Assembly (NCBI GenBank): GCA_046598395.1
Contig: JBKJIQ010000011.1
Location: 45,363 to 109,362 of the forward strand
Direction of reading: 5' to 3'
Length of the DNA: 64,000 bases
Origin: JAENVU01 sp046598395
Lineage (GTDB): Bacteria > Actinomycetota > Acidimicrobiia > IMCC26256 > JAENVU01
The position numbers and the translations under genes were made by a program. Of this stretch, positions 15,033-25,100 are shown piece by piece. Position 1 is the first letter of the stretch; each line of letters starts with the position of its first letter. The notes under the pieces are model-generated. The model was not told the origin of the DNA. It worked only from the letters and a program-made list of their open reading frames with translations, and did not search any database.

Positions 15033-15914
15033 GTGGTGTTCTCGAACTTTCTGATCGGGCTTCGCGAAGGCCTGGAGGCGGCGCTGGTCGTCGGCATCCT
15101 CGTGGCGTACCTCGTCAAGACGGACCGGCGCGATCGGTTGACCCCGATTTGGATCGGAGTCGCAGCGGCGGTTGTCATCAGCCTTGGGTTCGGTGCCGTT
15201 CTCACGTTCACGTCCCGGTCGCTCAGCTTCGAGGCCCAGGAGGCCTTCGCTGGCTTCATGTCGATTCTCGCCGTCGGGTTTGTCACCTGGATGGTGTTCT
15301 GGATGCAGCGGGCGGCCCGATCGATGCGCTCCGAACTCCATGGCCGGATCGATGCAGCCATGGCGATGGGGACCGCCGCACTGGTGGTCACCGCGTTCAT
15401 CGCCGTTGCTCGCGAAGGATTGGAGACCGCGTTGTTCTTGTGGGCCAACGCGCAAGCCACGGGGTCCTCCGCGCAACCCCTGCTTGGAGCGGTGCTCGGA
15501 TTGGCGAGCGCGGTGGTCCTCGGCTACTTGATCTACCGACGGGCGGTGGCCATCGACCTCGCCAAGTTCTTCACGTGGACGGGCGCGGGACTCATCATCG
15601 TTGCCGCCGGGGTTCTCGCGTACGGGTTCCACGATCTTCAAGAAGCCGGAATCATCACGTTCGGAACATCGTCGGCGTGGGACATCACCTCGTGGTACTC
15701 GGCCACGAGTTGGTACGGATCCGTTCTCAAGGGGATCTTCAACTTCTCACCCAACCCGAGTGTGCTCGAGGTGTGCGTATGGTGGGCGTACGCCGTTCCC
15801 ACCATGACCTTGTTCTTCCGGGGACTGCGGCGCCCGGTGGCCGCGTCGGGCGCCGCAGTTCCGCAAGCGCCGAGGCCGCGCATCGAAGCACGCGTGGGGG
15901 AATCCGCGTTCTGA
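15033..15914 (+). CDS. efeU: FTR1/EfeU family iron permease
   Basis: High-affinity iron transporter of the cytoplasmic membrane, 293 residues with about seven transmembrane helices. The two diagnostic REGLE motifs are present: GLREGLEAALVVG near the N-terminus and VAREGLETALFLW near residue 130. GTG 15033 (or 15036) is the start; the Shine-Dalgarno is weak. Transcription is very probably iron-regulated through the box upstream. The next gene encodes an EfeO-like extracellular protein, but no EfeB peroxidase gene follows. Confidence 0.92.
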   Translation: MVFSNFLIGLREGLEAALVVGILVAYLVKTDRRDRLTPIWIGVAAAVVISLGFGAVLTFTSRSLSFEAQEAFAGFMSILAVGFVTWMVFWMQRAARSMRSELHGRIDAAMAMGTAALVVTAFIAVAREGLETALFLWANAQATGSSAQPLLGAVLGLASAVVLGYLIYRRAVAIDLAKFFTWTGAGLIIVAAGVLAYGFHDLQEAGIITFGTSSAWDITSWYSATSWYGSVLKGIFNFSPNPSVLEVCVWWAYAVPTMTLFFRGLRRPVAASGAAVPQAPRPRIEARVGESAF

Positions 15915-15977
15915 CCAGGATCGGATCCCGCAGTTTCCTCACTCCCATTTCCAAGTCAGCGATTGAAAGGCAACGCC

Positions 15978-16664
15978 GTGTCTCCTCCCTTCGTCACCGC
16001 AGTCTGCACCCTCGCGATGCTGGTGCTGTTCGGCGCGTGCTCTTCTGATGCGAGCACCGAGGACGCCATTGCCGTCAGCTCGTCGGACACGAAATGCACG
16101 GTGGCGAAGACGAATCTCGTTGCGGGGAAATCGACGTTTCTCGTGAAGAACGACGGTGGCGATGTCACCGAGGTCTACGTCTACGGAGCTGGCGACGAGG
16201 TGAAGGGCGAGGTCGAGAACATCGGGCCCGGAACCTCACGGTCATTGACGGCAGACCTCACCAAGGGGACGTACGAAGTCGCGTGCAAACCCGGCCAGAA
16301 GGGTGGAGGCATACGAACGAAGATCACGGTGAGCGGCTCAGGCGGCCGCGCGACGCCGAAGCCAACCCAGGTGGTCGAAGTCGCCGCGATGGACTTTTCG
16401 TTCGACGGTCTCGAGGGAGCCAAGTTCAAGCAAGGCGCAACGGTCGAGATTCGGCTGCGCAACGGTGCGCCGGTTGAGAAGCACGAACTCGAGGTCTTCG
16501 CGCCGGACGGTGATGTACTCGGCGAGGTTGGTCCTACGAAGCCCGGCGCAACGGGTCGCGTGGTGCTGACTTTCAACGCGCCGGGCGAATACCGGTTTGT
16601 CTGTGGTATCGACGATCACGAGCAGCAGGGGATGACGGGGACGTTCACTGTCGTGGGGTCCTGA
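15978..16664 (+). CDS. EfeO-like lipoprotein with two cupredoxin domains
   Basis: A 228-residue exported lipoprotein: signal peptide ending LFGAC (lipobox Cys near residue 20). The first cupredoxin-like domain (about 38-125, CTVAKTNLVAGKSTFLVKND) resembles the EfeO N-terminal domain. The second, plastocyanin-like domain (about 135-228) has ordered candidate type-1 copper ligands His (KHELEVF), Cys (FVCGIDD), His (DHEQQ) and Met (QGMTG). It lacks the C-terminal peptidase-M75 domain of full EfeO. GTG 15978 has AAAGG upstream; TTG 15963 is less likely. It probably hands or oxidises iron for EfeU. Confidence 0.82.
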   Translation: MSPPFVTAVCTLAMLVLFGACSSDASTEDAIAVSSSDTKCTVAKTNLVAGKSTFLVKNDGGDVTEVYVYGAGDEVKGEVENIGPGTSRSLTADLTKGTYEVACKPGQKGGGIRTKITVSGSGGRATPKPTQVVEVAAMDFSFDGLEGAKFKQGATVEIRLRNGAPVEKHELEVFAPDGDVLGEVGPTKPGATGRVVLTFNAPGEYRFVCGIDDHEQQGMTGTFTVVGS

Positions 16665-16665
16665 G

Positions 16666-17325
16666 CTATGCCGCGCTGACCCAGATCAGATGAGCGATTT
16701 CCCGGCCTACGGTGTGTTCTCCCGTACTGGTGCGAACCCGATCACCGGCGGTGGTGCCGGCCAAGACCGCCACATCGCGGCCGGGGATGAGTCCAGCGTC
16801 GACGAGGAACTTCAAAGCGCCGTCGTCGAGTTCGAGCTTCTCGCTAATCCGCGCGACCACGAATGACCCGGGCTGAGCGTCTGCCAACGCCACGTGGCGG
16901 CTCGTGTCATGGCGATGACCCGAACCCGGAATGGGGTTGCCGTGCGGGCAGGTGCTCGGATCCCCGAGGAGCAACACGAGCTTTTCCTCGACGTCGGCGG
17001 AGATCGCGTGTTCCCACCGGTCGGCTTCTTTGTGGACCTTCTCCCACTCGAGGCCGATGACATCGACGAGCAGACGTTCCGCCAGGCGGTGTCGGCGCAC
17101 GATGGTGGTGGCGAGTGCTCGACCCTTCACCGTGAGGCGCAGGCTGCGGTCGTCCATCAGCTCCGTGAAGCCACCGTCGACGAGCCGGTTCACGTGCTCG
17201 GATACCGCGGGCGCGGAGACGCCGAGGCGTTCGACGAGCCGGGCCCGGATCGGCACGATGCCTTCTTCTTCGAGCTGGAGGATGGTCTCGAGGTATTCCT
17301 CGGTCGCGTCGTGCATCTCCGCCAT
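16666..17325 (-). CDS. DtxR-family metal-dependent repressor with MntR-like metal site
   Basis: A 219-residue repressor: winged HTH (VPIRARLVERLGVSAPAVSE), dimerisation and metal domain, and a C-terminal SH3/FeoA-like domain. The primary site keeps His and Glu (RRHRLAE) and WEH. The two residues that distinguish DtxR from MntR are acidic here: Glu at the DtxR Met10 position (ATEEYLETI) and Asp at the Cys102 position (HKEADRWEH). Glu also occupies the MntR Glu11 position. This suggests manganese sensing, as in mycobacterial MntR, rather than iron. It converges with the efeUO-like pair, leaving one base between stops. Confidence 0.88.
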   Translation of the reverse strand: MAEMHDATEEYLETILQLEEEGIVPIRARLVERLGVSAPAVSEHVNRLVDGGFTELMDDRSLRLTVKGRALATTIVRRHRLAERLLVDVIGLEWEKVHKEADRWEHAISADVEEKLVLLLGDPSTCPHGNPIPGSGHRHDTSRHVALADAQPGSFVVARISEKLELDDGALKFLVDAGLIPGRDVAVLAGTTAGDRVRTSTGEHTVGREIAHLIWVSAA

Positions 17326-17404
17326 GTTCGCCACGCTAACCCCCGCGCTTCGCGGCCGGGGGAGCTGATGGGGTCGGGTGCTCCCATGGAGCCGTCTCGG
17401 TACC

Positions 17405-18286
17405 ATGCGAACGATGGACGACCAAGAGTTGGCGCGGCGCTATCTCGCCCGGCTCGGACTTGATACCGAGCCGCCGTCGGCCGCGGCGCTCTCACGACTG
17501 CACCGGGCTCACGTGGAGCGCATTTCATGGGAGACGTTGTGGATCCATTGCGGCGAGACGTGGGGCACGGACCCGGTCGACTCCGCCCGCCGGATTGCTA
17601 CCACCGGCAGAGGTGGATACTGCTTCCATCTGAACGGGGCATTCGGTTGGCTCCTGGCCGCGCTCGGCTACGACGTCCGCCGCCACGTGGGCGGGGTGCA
17701 CGGACCTGAGGGACCGAGCGCCGAGGATCTCACCAACCATCTCGTGCTCACGGTGCACGCGCTTGGGACCGACGGCAATCCCGAAGGCGATTGGTACGTC
17801 GACACGGGGCTCGGTGATGCAATCCACGAGCCGCTTCCGCTCTCCGAGCAGGACCATACGTCCGGCCCGTTCGCGTTCCGTCTGACTGCCACCCCCGACG
17901 CGGTCACCGACTGGCACCTCGACCACCATCCCGGGGGAGCGTTCACCGGAATGGCGTGGTGCGACTCCCAGGCTTCCATGGCCGATTTCACGGCGACCCA
18001 CACCTACCTCTCCACGGACCCCGAATCTCGTTTCGTGCAGTTCCTGGTGCTGTCGCGCCGTGATGCGGACGGCGCCGACCTGCTGCGCGGTCTCGGCTAT
18101 CAGCGCTCCGGCAGTGGCGCGACGCGCACGACGATCGGTTCCGAGAGGGAGCTCTTCGCGCTCCTCGGTGACGTTTTTGGAGTGGACGTGGCCGGAATCC
18201 CGTGGGCCACCCGCCAGGCCGTGTGGAACCGGACCGATGCGGCGCACCAGGCGTTCCTCGCCGCCCGGGCCGGTCGCCAGAACTGA
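17405..18286 (+). CDS. nat: Arylamine N-acetyltransferase
   Basis: Transfers acetyl from acetyl-CoA to aromatic amines. At 293 residues it fits the bacterial NAT family. The full Cys-His-Asp triad is visible: Cys in RGGYCFHLN, His in LTNHLVLTV and Asp in YVDTGLGD. The C-terminal part is less conserved. ATG 17405 is taken as the start, with ATG 17414 also possible. It is divergent from the DtxR-family gene across about 80 bp. The physiological substrate is unknown. Confidence 0.9.
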   Translation: MRTMDDQELARRYLARLGLDTEPPSAAALSRLHRAHVERISWETLWIHCGETWGTDPVDSARRIATTGRGGYCFHLNGAFGWLLAALGYDVRRHVGGVHGPEGPSAEDLTNHLVLTVHALGTDGNPEGDWYVDTGLGDAIHEPLPLSEQDHTSGPFAFRLTATPDAVTDWHLDHHPGGAFTGMAWCDSQASMADFTATHTYLSTDPESRFVQFLVLSRRDADGADLLRGLGYQRSGSGATRTTIGSERELFALLGDVFGVDVAGIPWATRQAVWNRTDAAHQAFLAARAGRQN

Positions 18287-18306
18287 GAGGCTGGGTGGCC
18301 GGGCAA

Positions 18307-18333
18307 CTTGCACTCGCCGCCTGAGAGTGCCAA
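18307..18333 (+). promoter_or_regulatory. Degenerate upstream CIRCE element
   Basis: CTTGCACTC-N9-GAGTGCCAA has the same 9-9-9 geometry as the perfect CIRCE six bases downstream. It agrees at 7 of 9 positions in the left arm and 8 of 9 in the right arm. It is probably a second HrcA site. Confidence 0.65.
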
Positions 18334-18339
18334 CATGGG

Positions 18340-18366
18340 TTAGCACTCGTTTGAGTCGAGTGCTAA
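18340..18366 (+). promoter_or_regulatory. CIRCE operator (HrcA site) upstream of groEL
   Basis: TTAGCACTC-N9-GAGTGCTAA is a perfect match to the CIRCE consensus, located 57 bases before the groEL start. It is the binding site of the heat-shock repressor HrcA, so groEL here is expected to be heat-inducible. Confidence 0.95.
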
Positions 18367-18423
18367 CGGATCCCACCTTGGGGATCCGAACCCCGTCCTC
18401 GATCCCCCAGGGGGTACACCGCA

Positions 18424-20064
<1,641 letters not shown>

Positions 20065-20107
20065 GTCCAGCACTTCCCAAACTGCTTCACCAGTACTGCA
20101 CCACCAA

Positions 20108-20154
20108 GTACGAAAGATCGGGTCGCCCTTTCGGGGCGGCCCGATCTTTCGTAC
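20108..20154 (+). terminator. Terminator hairpin after groEL
   Basis: GTACGAAAGATCGGG-T-CGCCC pairs with GGGCG-G-CCCGATCTTTCGTAC to give a 21-bp stem with one G-U pair and a short loop. No T-tract follows. The strength and position indicate the end of the groEL transcript. Confidence 0.8.
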
Positions 20155-20221
20155 ACCGGCACAGGAAAGTCGATCGCGGTTCGATCTGAGGACGCGAAGG
20201 TCACCCGGTAGCCTGAGCACT

Positions 20222-21004
20222 ATGCCGTTGGAACCTGTGACCCCATCGATCGGATGGGGTGTTCTGCACCTCTATTACAACGTGGATCGCGATCGGGCGG
20301 AGGATCCGGGTGCGGCGTTGCGCATCCTCGATGCCATCGCCGCGCTCGTGGCCGACGATCACCAGGTCATGATGTTCTCGGTGCTGGGACACAAGGCCGA
20401 CCTTGGCCTGATGGCCGTCGGTCCGGATCTTGCACGGTTGCACCAATTCCAGCAAGAGATGCTCGACGGTCCATTGATTGCCGACTTCTCCTACGTCTCG
20501 CTCACCGAGCAGTCGGAGTACGCGCAAACCGAGGACGACGAGCGGACTCGCCTCGCGGCTGATGAGGACGTCACGGATCCAGCCGAAGTCGAGGCGCGTT
20601 TGGTGGTGTGGCGCGATCGGATCACGCATTACCGCGAGCAGCGGCTCCATCCCACCTTGCCTGCGAAGGCGGCGATGTGCTTCTACCCGATGTCGAAGCG
20701 GCGCGACGGCGATGACAACTGGTTCTCGCTTACCTATGACGCGCGCAAGACGTTGATGGCAGGTCACGCTCGCGTTGGCCGGACCTACGCGGGCCGAGTG
20801 CTGCAACTCATCACCGGTTCCACGGGGCTGGACGAGTACGAGTGGGGCGTCACGCTGTTTGCGGACGACATCGTCGCACTGAAAGAGATCGTGTACGAGA
20901 TGCGGTTCGACGAAGTCTCGGCGCGCTACGCCGAGTTCGGGCCATTCATCACCGGTTTGATCGGAGCGCCCGCGGCGGTGCTCGAGTCAGTGGGGGTCCG
21001 ATGA
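20222..21004 (+). CDS. hemQ: Coproheme decarboxylase (HemQ, chlorite dismutase family)
   Basis: Catalyses the last step of the coproporphyrin-dependent haem pathway of Gram-positive bacteria, decarboxylating coprohaem to haem b with peroxide. The 260-residue protein has two ferredoxin-like halves. The C-terminal half contains CFYPMSKRR, LMAGHARVGRTYAGRV with the probable proximal haem His, ITGSTGLDEYEWGVTLF and EIVYEMRFD, all typical of actinobacterial HemQ. Its stop overlaps the next gene by ATGA. Other haem genes are not in the window. Confidence 0.92.
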   Translation: MPLEPVTPSIGWGVLHLYYNVDRDRAEDPGAALRILDAIAALVADDHQVMMFSVLGHKADLGLMAVGPDLARLHQFQQEMLDGPLIADFSYVSLTEQSEYAQTEDDERTRLAADEDVTDPAEVEARLVVWRDRITHYREQRLHPTLPAKAAMCFYPMSKRRDGDDNWFSLTYDARKTLMAGHARVGRTYAGRVLQLITGSTGLDEYEWGVTLFADDIVALKEIVYEMRFDEVSARYAEFGPFITGLIGAPAAVLESVGVR

Positions 21005-21243
21005 CCAAGATTCGTCTGCACGTGTCGTTCCCGGAGGAGCTCGTGGATCGCCCGATGCTCTACGAGATGATGAAGGCCCACGATGTGATCCCGAACCTGC
21101 GGCGCGCCGCGGTGGAGGCTCACTCGGGCTGGGTCATTCTGGAACTGTCCGGCGAGTCTGTCGCGGTCGACGGTGCGATTGCCTACCTCGAAGGCGTCGG
21201 CTGCACCGTGAATCGCATGGAGGGTGACCTCCTCGAAGGCTGA
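21001..21243 (+). CDS. NIL domain protein
   Basis: An 80-residue stand-alone NIL domain (MTKIRLHVSFPEELVDRPML, then VIPNLRRA and GWVILELSG). NIL domains occur at the end of MetN-type methionine ABC ATPases, where they bind substrate amino acid, and attached to some ferredoxins. The ATGA overlap with hemQ implies co-translation. A function linked to haem or sulfur metabolism is possible but not shown. Confidence 0.85.
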   Translation: MTKIRLHVSFPEELVDRPMLYEMMKAHDVIPNLRRAAVEAHSGWVILELSGESVAVDGAIAYLEGVGCTVNRMEGDLLEG

Positions 21244-21246
21244 CCA

Positions 21247-21300
21247 CCGACTTTCGTTCGATTCCCCACCCCCTGAGGGGGGAAACCGAACGAAAGTCGG
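21247..21300. terminator. Bidirectional terminator hairpin
   Basis: CCGACTTTCGTTCG (21247-21260) pairs with CGAACGAAAGTCGG (21287-21300), with further C/G pairing inside. It lies between the convergent NIL-domain gene and the minus-strand gene at 21323, so it can serve both. Confidence 0.8.
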
Positions 21301-21322
21301 CGGGCGGACGGCCGTCTGAGCT

Positions 21323-21598
21323 TCAGGACTCGACCTGCCAGAGCGGGAACGTGAGGTACTCGACTCGGTCGACGGTGGTCATCCGGCCCGCGGCGCGTAG
21401 CGCCGGGAGATGGAGGCGAGCGGCCGTGAATCCGAGCATGCGCTTGTAGTCGGCCACGGCCACGAGCAGCGGGCCGTCGGCATCGCCGTCGCGGATGAGG
21501 GCGTCGACCACGAGTGTGGGGTGGGCGCCATCAGTGGTGTCAGTGCAGTGGCAGTGGTACACGATCCGCTCGAACACCGACAGCGCCACGATCCGCAT
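21323..21598 (-). CDS. Small hypothetical protein
   Basis: A 91-residue protein starting MRIVALSVFERIVYHCHCTD. I do not recognise a family. It has two nearby Cys/His residues (HCHC) early on and no signal peptide or membrane segment. Coding is supported by the shared terminator at its 3' side and by the tight divergent arrangement with the next gene (15 bp between starts). Confidence 0.55.
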   Translation of the reverse strand: MRIVALSVFERIVYHCHCTDTTDGAHPTLVVDALIRDGDADGPLLVAVADYKRMLGFTAARLHLPALRAAGRMTTVDRVEYLTFPLWQVES

Positions 21599-21613
21599 GC
21601 AACCATCTTGGCC

Positions 21614-22129
21614 GTGACGACCCCCGATGTTCCTGATGAGAGCCTGCTGGAGCAGCTACGGGTGGTGGGCGATGAGATCGTTGCGGGGGTGGAGCGGGAA
21701 CTCCCGGGATGGACCGTTCGCGAGGTCGGGCGCATCCTGGAGGCCTGGGGTCGACTGGATCCGAGCCAACTCGACCGGGCCATTGAGAGCACGAAGACGT
21801 CCGGCGAGGCGGTCGCGGCACGAGTCGGGGGTGAGCTCCGGGCGTTGTTCGCCCACGATCCTGCCGAACAACGTGAGACGCCACTCCAGATCGTGCGCCG
21901 CGCCACCGTGGAACCCACTGCGGTGCTCGCCGGTTTGGGCATCCCTGCGGTCGTTCGTGATCCCTTCGACGAACGGACGAATCCGAGCGATGTCTATGGT
22001 CTCGCCCCACGGACTCTTGGCGACCTCGGTGATCCCGAGATGGGCCCTCTGATGCTCGCGTGGGGGGTGGCGAAGGCCCGTCTACTCCGGAACCGGGCTG
22101 TGCTCCCTCCGTTTCGACGAGCCGAGTAG
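21614..22129 (+). CDS. Hypothetical protein
   Basis: A 171-residue soluble protein, acidic and helix-rich in its first half (ESLLEQLRVVGDEIVAGVER), then ETPLQIVRRATVEPTAVLAG and DPFDERTNPSDVYGLAPRTL. The IVRRATVEPTAVL segment and the D-P-F/D-E-R stretch resemble a conserved actinobacterial family of unknown function, but I cannot name it. GTG 21614 has no clear Shine-Dalgarno and lies 15 bases from the divergent start, so translation may be leaderless. Confidence 0.65.
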   Translation: MTTPDVPDESLLEQLRVVGDEIVAGVERELPGWTVREVGRILEAWGRLDPSQLDRAIESTKTSGEAVAARVGGELRALFAHDPAEQRETPLQIVRRATVEPTAVLAGLGIPAVVRDPFDERTNPSDVYGLAPRTLGDLGDPEMGPLMLAWGVAKARLLRNRAVLPPFRRAE

Positions 22130-22176
22130 GTCTGCTGGCACTCAAGCGGCTGCCGTTCGGCGCCGAGATTGAGGGC

Positions 22177-25100
22177 GTGAATCGAACTCCGCCAGTTTCT
22201 GGTGCTGCCCGCCCTGATCGCGCCGCGGGTGACGTTGGTGTTCGTGACCCGCTGGACGCGGTGACTGAGCTGGACCGACTTGCCGAAGATCGCCCGGTTG
22301 GCGTCTTTCGCGGCACCACCGCCGACGGCCTCCTGCGGGTCAACGCTCACTTCCTGGCGATCACCGGCCTGAGTGCTGGCGCGGCGCGCGGATGGGACTG
22401 GCTCAGCGCAGTGCATTCCGAAGACCGCGACCGGCTGCGCCGTGCTCTCGACGCGGCGTGCCAGACCGGCGCGGGTTCGGCGTTTCCCATTCGCGTGCAG
22501 GTACGCCTCGGAGTGATCGAATCGCTGAGGGTCACCGTGATGGCGTCTGCGGTCACCGATGACTCGTGGATCTTCGTCGGTGGGATCGAATCCGAATCAG
22601 TTCGAGTCCCGACCCGTTCGACCAGGAGTCCCGAAACGAACGGAGCGTCGGCCGACCTGGTTGGCCCTCACGCTGTGGCCCACGACCCGTTTCGGGTTTT
22701 GGTCGAGACGTTGCCGACGGCGATCGCGTATGCCGCGCCCGATGGTGTCATCGAGTTCGCCAATGACGAATGGCGCTCCCGGACCGGGGTGGGGATGGAC
22801 GCCAACATCTTCACCGCGCTCGCGATCGCGGCGGACGATCTCGATGACGAGTTCTCAGTCGCGTGGTTGACCGACGCGGCCTGGTCCGGAGTGCGTCGGG
22901 TCGGGAGCAGCGATGTGTCGGTGGCGATCGCGGCGGTACCGGCGGTATCCGGCGGTGGCCACGTGGTGACGTTGTCCGCGGCTCAGCCCGCGCGGGTCAT
23001 GGGCCTGGAACAGCAGATCGAAATCTTCGGCGCACTGGCGGATGTGTCGCCTGACGACATCGCCATCACGAGCGTTGATGGACAGTTCCTTCACCTGAAT
23101 CCGGCAGCGCGCGAGAAGCTTGGAATATCCGCCGACGCGGATCTGGCTGGCCTCAACGCGGCTGATGCGCTTCGGTGGGTTGACCAAACCGACGACTCGC
23201 TGGCCGCCAACGCGCCCGAGCTACTGGCCGCTGATGGGCTGGTCCGGCGCCAGGGAGAACTCAGCTATGCCAACGGTGAACCACGACCCACCGACCTTTT
23301 GCTCTACGCGCTCCATGGGCCAGACGGCGAACATGCCGCGACCGTCTGCATCGGACGCGATCAGACCGAGATGCACGAGGCGCGCCTCCAGGTCGCGGCG
23401 AGCGAGCGCTGGTACCGAGCCCTGGTGCAACACTCGGCCAACGTCCTGACCGTGGTCGACGACGCGATGCGCATCACTTTCGTGAGCCCGAGATGCTCAG
23501 AACTCCTCGGGTTTGAACCCGACGAGCTCGTGGGCGAGAGCCATTTCGAGATCATCCACGTCGATGACCGGGCTGCCATCGGCGCGGCCATGGCCCGATC
23601 ACGCGAAACTGCGGAGCCAATCGTGGTTCGTTTCCGCATCACTGACCGTGACGACGCGCCGCGCGAGCTCGAGACCCATATCGAGAACCTGCTGCATGAC
23701 CCGGTGATCAAAGGATTTGTGCTCAACACCCGCGACATCACTGAGCTCCGGGCCCAAGATCGGGCATGTGAGCGCAGCAATGAGGAGCTTGCGCACCGCT
23801 CGTACGTCGATCACCGCGTCGCTGCGCTCGCGAGGTCGTTGGCCGGAGCGGTCCCGGCCACCGTGGAGAAGCGGACGACCGAGGCGCTCGCCGAGGTGGC
23901 CTCGGACTACGGAGCGACAGCCGCCGCGCTGTTCGTTCGCTCCGTGGTGCAGCCCCGCTTTGTGTGGTCGGCGGGCGGGACTCAGCCCGATCTGCCCGCG
24001 TTGAGCCTCGACCTCGGTATCGATACCACTATCAACCCTGACGGAGTGCCGGAGGCCGGAGCGTTCGTCGTTCCGGCGCAGGACGGAGTGGCGCTCCGAC
24101 AGGGTGGCTGGGTGGTTGCCGGAGCAGGCGGGGCGGTCGGCGTTCTCGCGTTGCAGTGGGACTCACTCAACGATGTCACGGTCGAAGATCTCCAACCGCT
24201 GGAGATTGTGGCGACGGCGCTCCTCGCCACGATCGAGCGGGTGGATGCCGAGTTGGCCGTCCGTGCGAGTGAACATCGATTCCGCGCGCTAGCGGAGCAC
24301 GCCACCGATCTGGTCGTCGTGGTCGGAGCCGACATGGCGCTCCAGTACTTGAGTCCGGCTGCCGGCCGATTCCTGGGGATGGATCAGTCCGCGACGTTCG
24401 ACTCCAAGAACTCGGTGCTGCACCCGGATGATCTCGACGGCGTCGTGCTGCGGATGGCCGAGATCGCGAGCTCGAGCGATGGAAGCCGTTCCGAGCCGAT
24501 CATCGCCCGATTCCGGCGCGCCGATGGTGTCTTTCGAACCTGCGAGCTCGTGGTCACCAACCTGCTGCACGAACCGGTCGTGGCCGGCATCGTGATCAAC
24601 GCTCGCGATGTCACCGAGCGCCGCGCGGTCGAGGAATGCCTGCGCGCAAGTGAGCAGACGTTCCGCGGCTTGGTGCAGAACCTTGCCGAGGGGGTCACCG
24701 TTCTCGGTGTCGATGGAACCGTCAAGTATTCGAGCCCTTCCGCAGCACGGATGTTGGGATTCGCCGAAGGCTTCGGCGAAGGATTGGCGGGCCTCGAGTT
24801 CGTCTTCGACGAGGATCGAGAGCGCACCGCCGAGATCGTTGGCCGGGCCTTCTCGGAGCCTGGCATCCAGGGTCCGATCACGCTGCGGGTTCATGCGGCC
24901 GACGGCGGATTTCGCGTGGTCGAGGCGCTCGGGCACAATCGGCTCGACGACCCCGATGTTGAAGGCGTCGTGGTCACCACCCGTGACATCACCGAGCGCG
25001 TGTTGGCGGAGACGGCCGCGGAACGTAGCGATGCGCGACTCAGTGCGCTGGTAGAGAATTTGTCCGACGTGGTCACCGTGGTGGACGCAGACGGGCAGAT

